From: Bifidobacterium eulemuris
GTDB lineage: Bacteria; Actinomycetota; Actinomycetes; Actinomycetales; Bifidobacteriaceae
Length of the DNA stretch: 64,000 bases
Assembly: GCF_014898155.1 (NCBI RefSeq)
Contig: NZ_CP062938.1
Span: 1,550,001-1,614,000 of the forward strand
Direction: 5' to 3'
The position numbers were made by a program, and so were the translations under genes. Under the pieces are notes generated by a model, which worked only from the letters and a program-made list of their open reading frames with translations, was not told the origin of the DNA and searched no databases. Positions 1 to 9,211 of the stretch are shown in pieces. Positions within the stretch are counted from its first letter, which is position 1. Each line of letters starts with the position of its first letter.

Positions 1-206
1 ATATACACGAAGACGATGCTCGGACCGGTCAGGCTGATGGATTTGCCGGGCCCCAAGAACAGGCCGGTGCCGATGGTTCCGCCGATGGCGATGAACTGCA
101 CATGGCGGTTCGTCAGCCCACGGTTCATCTCGTTGTTCTCATCCAGGCTCTCGACGGACGCGAGTTGGCCGGTGGTGTTTCCGGTGGTGTTCTTCGATGC
201 GGTCAT
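1..206 (-). CDS. Amino-acid permease, APC/AAT family, N-terminal part
   Basis: Reading leftward from an ATG at 206, the first 68 residues are visible before the window edge. They include the family signature NRHVQFIAIGGTIGTGLFLG, which spans the first membrane helix of AAT-type amino-acid/H+ symporters. About 30 polar residues precede this helix. The start has no clear Shine-Dalgarno sequence. A second permease of the same family, broken by an insertion sequence, lies at 7016. Substrate cannot be told from this fragment. Confidence 0.8.
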   Translation of the reverse strand, partial: MTASKNTTGNTTGQLASVESLDENNEMNRGLTNRHVQFIAIGGTIGTGLFLGPGKSISLTGPSIVFVY

Positions 207-239
207 AAGGAGCCAACCTACCGCGCTTATGTTACGAAC

Positions 240-403
240 CCAACACGCGGCCCATCGCACCGCCCATCTCGCTGCCCATCGCACCGCCCACCATGCGACC
301 CATCGTGCGGGCCATCGTGCGGGCCATCATGCGACACCACCCTTGGTGCCGTACTTTCCATAGTGCGGTGCCTCGAAAACGTTAGAAAACCAACCCACCG
401 CAC
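240..403. repeat. Degenerate 12-bp tract plus GTGCGGTG hairpin repeat, copy A
   Basis: Positions 240-345 hold a degenerate roughly 12-bp repeat built on CCCATCGCACCG and GGCCATCGTGCG. Positions 354-403 follow with a conserved block, in which GTGCGGTG (363-370) and CACCGCAC (396-403) can form an 8-bp stem around GCCTCGAAAACGTT. A second copy in inverted orientation lies at 37915-37963. Open reading frames through this tract are low complexity and probably not genes. Confidence 0.75.
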
Positions 404-437
404 GTCCGAGACGAATCCATTCGCTAATGTGGTGCGC

Positions 438-1661
438 ATGACCCATGATCTGATTTCGTTGACCATCATCATGGCGGTGGCGGTGATCTGCCCGATCCTC
501 GCCGAACGCATCCCCGGCAAGCCGATTCCCCAAACCGTACTGCTGCTGGTGTTCGGCATGGCGCTCGGACCCCATCTGCTGAACAAAATCTGGCTCACCG
601 ACGCGGTGGATCTGCTCAGCGAACTCGGTCTGGCGTTCCTCTTTCTGTTGGCCGGCTACGAAATCGACCCGAAGAAACTCGGCGGCCACCAGGGCAAGGT
701 GGGACTGCTCACGTGGGTGGCGACGCTGGCCATCGCATGGCTGGCCGTATTCCTGGTGCCGTTCTTCGCCGCGCACGACATGAACGGCGTCGCCGCGGTC
801 ATCACGCTCACCACCACCGCGCTCGGCACGCTGATGCCGATTCTCAAGGAACGCTCCCTCACCGGCACGCCCGTCGGCGAGGCTGTGATCGCCTACGGCA
901 CGTGGGGCGAACTGGGGCCGGTGCTGGCGATGGCCGTGCTGCTGTCGGCCCGCTCCCAATGGCAGACGATGCTGATTCTGGGACTGTTCACCCTGATCTG
1001 CGCGCTGGCGGCGCTGGTTCCCAAGGCGGCGCGCCGCGCGGGCCATTGGCTGTACCGATTCCTGACCGAGAACGCCAACACCTCGTCGCAGACGCTGATG
1101 CGTCTGACCGTGCTGCTGCTGGTCGGATTGATCACCATCTCGCGTCTGTTCGATTTGGATGTGGTGATGGGCGCGTTCGCGGCCGGTTTCATCCTGCGGT
1201 TCGTCATCCCCGACGGCAACAGGATTCTGGAGACGAAACTCGAGGGCGTGGCGTACGGGTTCCTGATTCCCGTGTTCTTCGTGGCTTCGGGCGCGTCGAT
1301 CGACGTGCGTGCGGTGGCCGCCAACCCGGCGCTGCTCATCATGTTCATCGTGATGCTGGTGCTGGTGCGGGCGGTTCCGGTGTTCACGGCGCTGACATTG
1401 GACCGCCGCGCCAATCCGCTGGAACCGCAGGACCGCCTGACCGTGGCCTTGTACTGCACCACCGCGCTGCCGGTGATCGTCGCGGTCACGTCGGTGGCCG
1501 TCAAAGCCGGCACCATGCAGCAGACCACCGCCTCCACGCTGGTGATGGCGGGCGCGGTCACCGTGTTCCTGATGCCGCTGCTCGGCGGCCTGGCCGGCAA
1601 AGTGGTTCCCGGCTCGCCGACGTGGAGACGCTCCGACTCCGCCACGCTCCGCTCAGCATGA
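438..1661 (+). CDS. Sodium/proton (CPA2-type) antiporter, membrane protein
   Basis: This 407-residue protein is almost entirely membrane segments, about twelve, and resembles the Na+/H+ exchanger domain of Kef/Nap-type CPA2 antiporters. A characteristic stretch is FLFLLAGYEIDPKKLGG. The likely role is exchange of monovalent cations for protons in ion or pH homeostasis; substrate is unknown. The longer open frame upstream runs through a low-complexity repeat, so the ATG at 438 is chosen. It has no Shine-Dalgarno sequence, but TAATGT at 425-430 is placed for a leaderless transcript. The last codons overlap a short dispersed repeat ending in CTCAGCATGACGG. There is no TrkA-N or RCK domain. Confidence 0.8.
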   Translation: MTHDLISLTIIMAVAVICPILAERIPGKPIPQTVLLLVFGMALGPHLLNKIWLTDAVDLLSELGLAFLFLLAGYEIDPKKLGGHQGKVGLLTWVATLAIAWLAVFLVPFFAAHDMNGVAAVITLTTTALGTLMPILKERSLTGTPVGEAVIAYGTWGELGPVLAMAVLLSARSQWQTMLILGLFTLICALAALVPKAARRAGHWLYRFLTENANTSSQTLMRLTVLLLVGLITISRLFDLDVVMGAFAAGFILRFVIPDGNRILETKLEGVAYGFLIPVFFVASGASIDVRAVAANPALLIMFIVMLVLVRAVPVFTALTLDRRANPLEPQDRLTVALYCTTALPVIVAVTSVAVKAGTMQQTTASTLVMAGAVTVFLMPLLGGLAGKVVPGSPTWRRSDSATLRSA

Positions 1662-1673
1662 CGGGAAAGTCCG

Positions 1674-4600
1674 CTACTCCACGGATTTGAGCGAGCTGAC
1701 CGGGTCGATGCGGTCGAGCACCGGATTGGTGAGCAGCTGCACGGCCAGAGCGAATACCAACGTCGCGGCGGCCGCGATCGCGTAGCTCCACCAGTGCACC
1801 GACACCTCGAAGTAGATGCTCGGCATGTTGAGCACGGCGGTGAGCATGCCGCCGACCACCCGGCCGAGCGGCAACCCCACCGCGATGCCACCGATGGTCA
1901 GAATCATCATCTCCTTGTTCACGTAGGTATGCACCTCGCGGTCGTAGAAACCGAGCACTTTCAGCGTGGCCATCTCGCGCACGCGTTCGGAGACGTTCGT
2001 ATTCGCCAGCGTGAACAGCACCACCAACGCGAGGCTGCCGGCGAGCGCGACGATCAGCGCCACCACCGCACCCATGAGATCGAAGGTGAAGCTGCGTTCC
2101 AGATCGTCGCAGCTGACGGCGGAGAGCACGGCCGTGTCGGTTTTCAGCTCGTCGGCGTAAGCGATCTTCTCGTCGGCCGTGCCGTCGAGTGTGGCGAGCA
2201 TGGCGTTGAGGGTGAGCGGCGCGTCCACGTCGAAGGCCTGCCGATACGCGTCCTCGCTGATGTACACGTCGGAGCCGATGAGATTGCGCGAGACCGCGGC
2301 GACCGTGACCGTGCCGTGGCGCATGTCGCCATCCACCAGAGACACCCGGTCGCCGGCTTGGATGTCGAAGGCGTTGGCGGCCGACTGCGAGACGATCACG
2401 CCGCTGTCGTCCAAAGCAAGCGTCTCGCTGGTGTTCGCCGCGTCACGCAGGGCGATCATCTCACCGAGCGCGTCCTCGTCGCCGTCCGGCACGATCATCA
2501 GCTGGATGGTTTCGCTGCCTGAGTCGGATTGCAGCTCGCCGCTTTCCACGCGCAGGCTCAGCGTCTCGCCTACCTGTGAATCGGCGGCCACACGCGACCG
2601 CAGCTCGTCGGCGGAGTCGTCGTTGGCCACCACCATCAGATCGTACTGGTAGATGTCCTCGTACTGTTTGGGACCGAGGGTGTCCACGGTGTCGTTGATC
2701 GCCAGTCCGCACACGATCAGCGCGGTGCAGCCGGCCACTCCGCCGATGGTCATGACCAGGCGGCTTTTGAAGCGGAACAGGTTGCGCACGGTGACTTTGT
2801 TGAGGAATCCGAGCCGCCGCCACAGCGGTTTGACGCGTTCGAGCAGCACACGCGCGCCGGCCTTGGGTGCCTTGGGCCGCATAAGCTCGGCGGGGGTGTG
2901 TTTGAGTTCGCCCGCGCATGCCACGGCGGTGGCCACCAGCACGCCGACGAGGAACAGGGCGATGCCGGCCGAGCCGTACAGCCAGTCGTATTCGAGCGCG
3001 ATGTCGGGGATGACGTACATATCCTCCAACACCAGCAGAAGGAAGGCGGGGATGCCGAGGAAGCCGAGCAGCAATCCCAACGCGCCGCCGACCAGGCAGG
3101 CGAGTACGGCGAACAGCAGATACCGCGAGGCGATGGCGAAACTGCCGTAGCCGAGGGCGGTGTAGGTGCCGATCAGACCGCGTTCCTCCTCCACCATGCG
3201 GGTCATGGTGGTCAGGCTCATCAGCACGGCGACGAGTAGGAACACGATGGGGAAGGCGTATCCGATGGATTGGATGGAGCTGAGGTCGGATTCGAGCGCG
3301 CTGAATCCGCCGATCGACGAGCGGGTCTGCACATACCAGCGGGCGGAGGCGATGTCGTCAATGGTCTGCTGTTGCTTGGCGAATTCGTCCTCGGCCTGTT
3401 GGCGCTGCTCGTCGAGTTCGCTTTGCGCGTCGGCGAGTTGGGTTTCACCGTCCGCGAGCTGTTCCTCGCCGTCCTCCAGCTGCTTGAGCCCCTCCTCCAA
3501 CTGCTGTTTGCCGGAGGCGAGCTGCGCGGCTTGGGCTTCGAGTTGCGCGGACTGCGTCTCAAGCTGCGCGGACTGCGATTCCAAGGTGGCCGATTGTTGG
3601 TTGAGTTCGGAGGCACCTGCCGCGGCCTCGTTCTCTTTGGCGGTCAGCTGGGCGTTTTGCTCGTCAAGCTGCGCCTGCCCCGCGTTGAGCTGGTCGAGGT
3701 TGGAGGCGAGCTGCTCGCGCTGTGTGCGCATCTGTTCCACGCTTTGCGCGAGCTGCTGTTTGAGGTCGTCCGTGCCGCCGGTCGGCGGCGTGGTGGGATC
3801 GGCGGGGATGCCGAGCGCATTGAGCATATCCGCGATCCGTTCCCAGGTGGCTTGGTCGACGCTGACTTCTGGCAGCTGGTCCAATACGGTGAGCGCCTGT
3901 TCCGCCAGCGGCAGCATCTGGTCGATTTGCGCGATGCCTTGGTTGACTTGGGTGAGATTGCTGGTCAGGGTTTGTTGGGCCGCGTCCAGCTGCGCTCGGG
4001 CGTCGGCGAGTTGCTGCTGCCCGGATTCGAGTTCCGCACGCGCCTGCGCGATTTGCTGACGGCCCTGCGAGATCTGTTGACGGCCGGATGCGATCTGCGA
4101 ACGCGCCTGCGCGATCTGGCTTTCGCTGGATGAGATCTGCGTCTGTTGGGATTCGAGTTGCGTGCGGCTTTCGGCGAGGCTGGCTTTGTTCTCCTCAAGT
4201 TGCGCGCGCTGTTCGTCAATCTGGGATTGCGCGTCGTCCAGTTGGGCGAACGCGTCCCGTTCGGCCTCGTCGAGTTGGGATTGCGCCTCGTCGACGATGC
4301 GCTGTCGGCGGGCGGTCTGCCGCTGGTCCTGCACGGTGTTTTCGATGCGGTCGACCACCTGCCGCACGATCTCCTCGTAGGAGTCGGAGAAGGAGTCCTC
4401 GTCCGCGGCACCCTCGACGGTCAGGCTGATGGCGGTGTACACGTTGCCGCTCACGCCCTCGCTTGAGGTGAAGAAGTAGTAGTCGGCGGTGGTGGGACTG
4501 CGGAAGGCGGCGGTGCTGTAGCCGGTCGGATTGGTCAGATCCTTGGGGTCGAGCACCATGCCGGTGATGGTGAGTTCCGTCGGGAACGAGGGGGCCGTCT

Positions 4601-5381
4601 CCTCGTCGGAGTCGGCGTCGGCATCGGCGTCGGCATCGGAGGAATCGGAGGAATCGGAGGAATCGGATCCGCCGGCGGAGTCCTCATCATCGGCGGGGGT
4701 GACGGTGAGGGTGTCACCGATCTCGTATCCCGAATCGACGAGGAATTTCTCCGTAACGGCCACCTCGCCGGCCTTCTCGGGCATGCGGCCTTCCTGCAGA
4801 TACGGTTGGTCGAGGCCTTCGACGCCGATTTCCGTCATCGTCACGTTCTTGTCCGTGCCGGCCACTTTGGTCATCACGCTTTGCGTGCGTTCGGCCTGCA
4901 CCGTCTCGACGCCCTCAACCCGCCTGAGGGCGGCCACATCGTCATCGGTCAGACCATAGGTGGACAGCACTTGGATGTCGTGCAGGCCCTGCGCGTCGTA
5001 CAGACGGTCGGCGGCATGGAACATGTCGCGGCAACCGGCGTAGATGCCGGTGAGCACGGCCACACCCAGCATCGAGATCACCGCGATGGAGAGGAATCGC
5101 TTCCATCCGCGCAGCCACGAGCGCACCGTGTCTTTGGCGAACGCCCCTCCCGGCATGCCGCCCGTGCGGACCGTTCTGCCGGGCATACCGCCCGCACGAG
5201 ATGCTTCGCCACCGGTCGCACGACCACCGGCACGACCATCCTTATTCAGGCGCATGCCATTGTCGCCAGCGGGAACACCACCGCGCCCAGCATGATGTTT
5301 CACAGGATGTTCCACATCCTGTCTCATGTGTTTCACGCTATGTTTCACGCCTGACGCGCGCCGGAATGCCACCGCAACCAC
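1674..5381 (-). CDS. ABC transporter permease, FtsX/MacB-like, with long coiled-coil extracellular domain
   Basis: This membrane subunit partners the ATPase encoded just upstream. It has one N-terminal helix, a long extracytoplasmic domain, three helices with the FtsX core, a second extracytoplasmic domain and three C-terminal helices. The first domain holds an Asp/Ser-rich run (DSSDSSDSSDADAD) and about 300 residues of coiled coil rich in Gln and Ala, with repeats such as LESQSAQLETQSAQLEAQ. Such permeases usually export peptides or lipids, or act in envelope stress. The 1235-residue frame begins with GTG at 5381, touching the stop of the ATPase gene. No start has a convincing ribosome site, and ATG 5255 is a real alternative. 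The first 45 codons contain VKH repeats encoded by GTGAAACAT. Co-transcription with the ATPase is very likely. Confidence 0.88.
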   Translation of the reverse strand: MVAVAFRRASGVKHSVKHMRQDVEHPVKHHAGRGGVPAGDNGMRLNKDGRAGGRATGGEASRAGGMPGRTVRTGGMPGGAFAKDTVRSWLRGWKRFLSIAVISMLGVAVLTGIYAGCRDMFHAADRLYDAQGLHDIQVLSTYGLTDDDVAALRRVEGVETVQAERTQSVMTKVAGTDKNVTMTEIGVEGLDQPYLQEGRMPEKAGEVAVTEKFLVDSGYEIGDTLTVTPADDEDSAGGSDSSDSSDSSDADADADADSDEETAPSFPTELTITGMVLDPKDLTNPTGYSTAAFRSPTTADYYFFTSSEGVSGNVYTAISLTVEGAADEDSFSDSYEEIVRQVVDRIENTVQDQRQTARRQRIVDEAQSQLDEAERDAFAQLDDAQSQIDEQRAQLEENKASLAESRTQLESQQTQISSSESQIAQARSQIASGRQQISQGRQQIAQARAELESGQQQLADARAQLDAAQQTLTSNLTQVNQGIAQIDQMLPLAEQALTVLDQLPEVSVDQATWERIADMLNALGIPADPTTPPTGGTDDLKQQLAQSVEQMRTQREQLASNLDQLNAGQAQLDEQNAQLTAKENEAAAGASELNQQSATLESQSAQLETQSAQLEAQAAQLASGKQQLEEGLKQLEDGEEQLADGETQLADAQSELDEQRQQAEDEFAKQQQTIDDIASARWYVQTRSSIGGFSALESDLSSIQSIGYAFPIVFLLVAVLMSLTTMTRMVEEERGLIGTYTALGYGSFAIASRYLLFAVLACLVGGALGLLLGFLGIPAFLLLVLEDMYVIPDIALEYDWLYGSAGIALFLVGVLVATAVACAGELKHTPAELMRPKAPKAGARVLLERVKPLWRRLGFLNKVTVRNLFRFKSRLVMTIGGVAGCTALIVCGLAINDTVDTLGPKQYEDIYQYDLMVVANDDSADELRSRVAADSQVGETLSLRVESGELQSDSGSETIQLMIVPDGDEDALGEMIALRDAANTSETLALDDSGVIVSQSAANAFDIQAGDRVSLVDGDMRHGTVTVAAVSRNLIGSDVYISEDAYRQAFDVDAPLTLNAMLATLDGTADEKIAYADELKTDTAVLSAVSCDDLERSFTFDLMGAVVALIVALAGSLALVVLFTLANTNVSERVREMATLKVLGFYDREVHTYVNKEMMILTIGGIAVGLPLGRVVGGMLTAVLNMPSIYFEVSVHWWSYAIAAAATLVFALAVQLLTNPVLDRIDPVSSLKSVE

Positions 5382-6083
5382 CTACCATTCGATATCCGCG
5401 ATAGGAGTCGGCGTGGGATGCTCCTCCTGCCCCGTCACCTTGCCGGAGCGGAAACGGACCACCTTATGCGCCATCGGTGCCAGCGCCGAATTGTGGGTGA
5501 TGATCATCACGGTCATGTTCTCGTCGCGGCAGATATCCTGCAGCAGCTGCAGCACATCCCTGCCGGTCTCGTAATCCAACGCGCCGGTCGGCTCGTCGCA
5601 CAGCAGCAGTTTCGGCTTCTTCGCGATCGCGCGCGCGATGGACACACGCTGCTGCTCGCCGCCCGACAATTGCGCGGGAAAATTGTTCAAACGGTCGCCC
5701 AATCCCACTTTGGCCAGCGTCTGGGCCGGATCGAAGTGGTCGCTGCAGATCTGCGAGGCGAGTTCCACGTTCTCCAACGCGGTGAGATTCGGCACCAGAT
5801 TGTAGAACTGGAACACGAATCCGATATCGGTGCGGCGGTAGCCGATAAGATCGCGCTTCTTCAGTTCGGTGATATCGCGGCCGCCGACGACCACCCGGCC
5901 CGAGGTGGCGGTATCCATACCGCCCAGAATGTTCAGCGCGGTGGTTTTGCCGGCACCGGACTGTCCAAGGATCACGGTGAGTTTGCCTTCGTCCGCGGTG
6001 AAGCTCGCCTCGTCGAGCGCGCGGATGGTCGTGCCGCCGGAGGGATATTCCTTGACCACCCGGTCGAATTCGATGTAGGCCAT
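5382..6083 (-). CDS. ABC transporter ATP-binding protein, LolD/MacB-like
   Basis: This 233-residue ATPase powers the neighbouring FtsX-like permease. Walker A is GQSGAGKTT, the signature is LSGGEQQR, and Walker B runs into the D-loop as [12 protein letters not shown]. The H-loop is IITHNSALA, with Asn after His as is usual in this family. The ATG at 6083 is chosen over an upstream frame because GGGAAGGCGG lies at proper distance and the protein begins exactly at the conserved [13 protein letters not shown]. The gene is divergent from a TetR-type regulator. A GAAACA/TGTTTC inverted repeat in between is probably that regulator's site. Confidence 0.92.
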   Translation of the reverse strand: MAYIEFDRVVKEYPSGGTTIRALDEASFTADEGKLTVILGQSGAGKTTALNILGGMDTATSGRVVVGGRDITELKKRDLIGYRRTDIGFVFQFYNLVPNLTALENVELASQICSDHFDPAQTLAKVGLGDRLNNFPAQLSGGEQQRVSIARAIAKKPKLLLCDEPTGALDYETGRDVLQLLQDICRDENMTVMIITHNSALAPMAHKVVRFRSGKVTGQEEHPTPTPIADIEW

Positions 6084-6230
6084 CGCACACCGCCTTCCCA
6101 TCGCACCATTGTGTCTGCTACGATTCAGTAAAACAACACGGTGTCGGTTTCGCAACCAACAGTCGCTCCGCAGTTTGTCGGCCAGCGAAGCCGCACGTCC
6201 GGTCCGGTCCGACACCCCAGTCGGAATGTA

Positions 6231-6263
6231 CCGCGAAACATAACGATTCATACTGTTTCACGG
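6231..6263. promoter_or_regulatory. Inverted repeat, candidate TetR operator
   Basis: CCGCGAAACA (6231-6240) and TGTTTCACGG (6254-6263) form 10-bp arms with one mismatch around a 13-bp spacer. The site sits between the divergent ABC operon and the TetR gene, where a regulator of this family usually binds. The GTGAAACA half-site reappears three times at 5296-5348, at the start of the permease frame. Binding by the neighbouring regulator is inferred. Confidence 0.5.
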
Positions 6264-6302
6264 GACCTCCTGATCTTCCTCCGTCGAACGAATGGAGCCA
6301 CG

Positions 6303-6875
6303 ATGTCAGCGAAGACGTTCACCGAAAGCCGCCGCACGCGATACACTCGCCAAGCCATGCGCGACGCGCTGATGGAGCTGCTAGCCGACCGCTCGCTCGC
6401 ACAGATCTCCGTCAAGCAGCTCTGCGAACGCGCCGATGTGAACCGCTCCACTTTCTACGCGCATTACGACAGCCTCGAGGACCTGCTGCACGACATCGAG
6501 GACGACACCATCGCATGGGTGCGCGGCGCGCTCGACCAACTGCTCAACCAGAGCGACCAGGCGGGCATCGAGCACATCATCGCGCGCATCTGCCAGTACA
6601 TCGCCGACAACCGCAACCATCTGCAGGTGCTGATGAGCCCCAAGGCCGATCTCGGCTTCCAGCAGCAACTGCTGGGGCTGATCTACTCGCGGCGCGATGT
6701 GGCCTCCCAACTCCAGCCGTACAGCGACGATCCGGCCGAGGCGGAGATGCGCATGCGCTTCGCCGTCTCCGGATCCATCGGGCTGCTGCAATACTGGCTG
6801 GCCACCGATCTGGCCGCTCCGGCCGATACCATCGCCCGGACCATCTGCACGATGACGATGCCGAGCGCTTCCTAG
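6303..6875 (+). CDS. TetR/AcrR family transcriptional regulator
   Basis: This 190-residue protein has a clear N-terminal TetR helix-turn-helix (residues about 10-58), with ISVKQLCERADVNRSTFYAHYDS as recognition region, here split by the DVNRSTFYAHY signature. A helical ligand and dimer domain follows. The longer upstream frame is rejected because ATG 6303 has GGAG at the right distance and the family rarely has long N-terminal tails. It is divergent from the ABC ATPase/permease pair and probably represses that pair and itself. Confidence 0.88.
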   Translation: MSAKTFTESRRTRYTRQAMRDALMELLADRSLAQISVKQLCERADVNRSTFYAHYDSLEDLLHDIEDDTIAWVRGALDQLLNQSDQAGIEHIIARICQYIADNRNHLQVLMSPKADLGFQQQLLGLIYSRRDVASQLQPYSDDPAEAEMRMRFAVSGSIGLLQYWLATDLAAPADTIARTICTMTMPSAS

Positions 6876-7736
6876 CGCCATACGTCAAAAAGTCTCGTGA
6901 ATCATGATGGCGCACGGTGCTTCACGACGCACACCGACGCATGGCGAATGATGGGAGGCGGCAAGCGGCAGACGACCGTAGAATGGCGGGAGCATTGTTC
7001 GAGAAGAAGGTGACCATGAACGACAGCAATCCCGCCGGCGACGCACAGGCGGCACACACGAATACGGCGCACGTCGAACCGCCGGTGCCCGGCACGCTAC
7101 GCAAAAGCCTGAAGAACCGCCATATCCAGCTCATCGCCTTGGGAGGCGCCATCGGCACCGGCTTGTTCTACGGCTCCAGCGAATCGATCGCGCTGGCGGG
7201 CCCGTCGATTCTGCTGGCGTATCTGATCGGCGGCATCGCGATCTTCATGATCGTGCGCGCGCTGAGCGAGATGTCGGTGGAGGATCCGAAGGCCGGCGCG
7301 TTCAGCTACTACGCGACGCAATACTGGTCGAAGCGCGCGGGATTCGTGTCTGGCTGGAACTATTGGTTCAACTACATCCTCGTCTCCATGGTGGAGCTGA
7401 GCGTGGTCGGGTCGTTCGTGAACTACTGGTTCCCCGCGATTCCGCAATGGGTGTCGGCGGCGGTGTTCCTCGTCGTCATCACGGCCGCGAATCTGTTGGG
7501 CGTGAGCAAGTTCGGCGAATTCGAGTTCTGGTTCGCGATCATCAAAATCGTGGCCGTGGTGGCCATGATCATCGGCGGCCTCGCCGTGCTGGTGTTTGCG
7601 CTGCCCACCGCCTCGGGCGTGCGCGCCTCGTTCGCCAACTGGTTCACCGTGGGCGGGGGATTCCTGCCGAACGGCCTGATGTCGCGCGCGGACGACGGCT
7701 CGTGGACCGGTCTGCTCATGGCGCTGGTGGTGGTGA

Positions 7737-9211
7737 CGACGTTCGTCGTAATGTTTGAGCGCGAAATTGGATTCCGTTCGTCATAAATAATGAGCGCGAA
7801 ATCCCGCGCGGCCCGCGTCGTTCGCGGGGATGCTTGCCTTATGGAAGGCAGACTGGACATGGCCACGAGAAAACGGCTGACGAACAGGTTCAAGGCGGAG
7901 TACGCCAAGGGCGACAAGAAACAGAAGGGCGAGATCCTCGACCGCCTCGAGGCCGTCGGGATGGGCAGGTCCACCGCCCGGCGGCTGCTCACGCAGGCGG
8001 AGAGGGAGAAACCCGTGAAAGGCGCGGCGCGGGGCAGGCGGCCGAAGTACGACGCGGGCGCGCAGCGGCTGCTGGAGCGCCTGTGGCTGCTCATGGGCAT
8101 GCCGTGCGGCCCGTACATGAAGGCCATGTTCGACCAGTGGATTCCCGCGCTCCTGGCGAACGGCGAGCTCGACGGCATCGACGGCGACGCGCTGGACCAG
8201 GTGCTGGCGATGAGTCCGTCGACCATCGACCGGCGGCTCAGACCGCTCAAACAGGCCGCCATGCCGAAGGGCGCGTCGCTGACCCGGCCGGCCGCGGAGC
8301 ACATGCGCAACTCGATCAGGATCCGCAAATGCACCGACGAGACAATCCGCGTTCCCGGCCTGGCCGAGGCAGACACCGTGGCCCACTGCGGGCCCAGCAT
8401 GAAGGGCGAGTTCGCCCGCACCCTGACGATGGTGGACTACGCGACGAACTGGACCGTGAACGTCACCGCCCGCAACAATGCCAAATCCAACATCAAGGCA
8501 GCGGTCGCCACCGCCCTGCCGCTCTTCCCGTTTCCCGTCACCTGCTTCGACTCCGACAACGGCGTCGAGTTCATCAACGACGAGCTCGTCGACTGGCTGC
8601 TCGAACAGGACATCGAACAGACCCGCAGCCGCCCGTACAGGAAGAACGACCAGGCCACCGTCGAGTCGCGCAACAACCACGTCGTCAGGAAATACGCGTT
8701 CCACTGGCGCTACGACACCGCGCAGCAGCGCGAGCTGCTCAACCGGCTGTGGGCGAAGACCTACGTGCTGCTGAACCTGTTCACGCCCACCCGCAAGCCC
8801 GTGCGCGTCGACCAGGGGCGCGACGGGCGCAGGAAGACCGTGTACGACGAGCCCCGCACCCCGTGGGCGCGCGTGCTGGAGCACGACGCCGCCGACCGCG
8901 CCGCCGGGGGCGGCGGATACGTCGTCGACGACGCCCGCCGCCGCATCGAGGGGATCATCGCCGCCACCAACCCCGCCCGCCTCAACCGCGAGATCGCCGT
9001 CATCCAGGACGAACTCGAACGCGTCAGCCGGGACCGCACCGAGGCGATGGCCCGCCGCGCCGGCCTGGACATGGGATACTTGGGAAAGGCGATCGAACGC
9101 ATGCGCGCCGACGCCGGACAAAACGACAAATAGATCGCAGGCACCGTTTCGCGCTCACCCATTACGACAAACGAACAACGATTACGCGCTCACTTATTAA
9201 TGACGAACCTC
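7737..9211 (+). mobile_element. Intact insertion sequence, 1475 bp, DDE transposase, doubled terminal repeats
   Basis: The element is bounded by the direct repeat GGTGA (7732-7736 and 9212-9216). Its ends are imperfect inverted repeats beginning CGACGTTCGTC on the left and GAGGTTCGTC on the right. Each end holds two copies of a roughly 27-bp block made of GTTCGTC, eight or nine A/T-rich bases, and TGAGCGCGAAAT. The blocks are 35 bp apart at both ends (TGAGCGCGAAAT at 7756 and 7791; its complement at 9146 and 9181). Only a transposase gene is inside. The exact family is not certain. Confidence 0.85.
7859..9133 (+). CDS. IS transposase with integrase (rve) catalytic core
   Basis: This 424-residue transposase has an N-terminal helix-turn-helix region (IRs of MGRSTARRLLTQAE type, about residues 30-50). 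An RNase H-like core follows, with the DDE residues Asp193 (VDYATNW), Asp233 (FDSDNGVEF) and Glu269 (ATVESRNN). The 36-residue gap between the last two is typical. A basic and then helical C-terminal tail follows. ATG 7859 is chosen because GGAAGG lies just upstream; earlier in-frame codons fall in the terminal repeats. The frame is intact, so the element may be active. It could belong to the IS481 or IS1202-like groups, which cannot be separated by eye. Confidence 0.88.
   Translation: MATRKRLTNRFKAEYAKGDKKQKGEILDRLEAVGMGRSTARRLLTQAEREKPVKGAARGRRPKYDAGAQRLLERLWLLMGMPCGPYMKAMFDQWIPALLANGELDGIDGDALDQVLAMSPSTIDRRLRPLKQAAMPKGASLTRPAAEHMRNSIRIRKCTDETIRVPGLAEADTVAHCGPSMKGEFARTLTMVDYATNWTVNVTARNNAKSNIKAAVATALPLFPFPVTCFDSDNGVEFINDELVDWLLEQDIEQTRSRPYRKNDQATVESRNNHVVRKYAFHWRYDTAQQRELLNRLWAKTYVLLNLFTPTRKPVRVDQGRDGRRKTVYDEPRTPWARVLEHDAADRAAGGGGYVVDDARRRIEGIIAATNPARLNREIAVIQDELERVSRDRTEAMARRAGLDMGYLGKAIERMRADAGQNDK

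Noticed and set aside
102..437. N-terminal 112 codons of the long frame ahead of the antiporter
   Set aside because: They run through a degenerate repeat, overlap the divergent permease start, and add only low-complexity Pro/His/Arg sequence to a normal-length antiporter.
227..598. Minus-strand frame with HDGPHDG repeats
   Set aside because: It is the repeat tract read in another frame and overlaps the antiporter coding sequence. Only its FSRHRTMEST part, shared with the locus at 37.9 kb, is kept as a point of interest.
4806..5354. His-rich plus-strand frame opposite the ABC permease
   Set aside because: It is an antisense shadow produced by high GC content; the minus strand encodes the conserved permease.
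7790..7858. Longer transposase start
   Set aside because: The extra residues would be encoded by the terminal repeat, and the ATG at 7859 has a good ribosome site.
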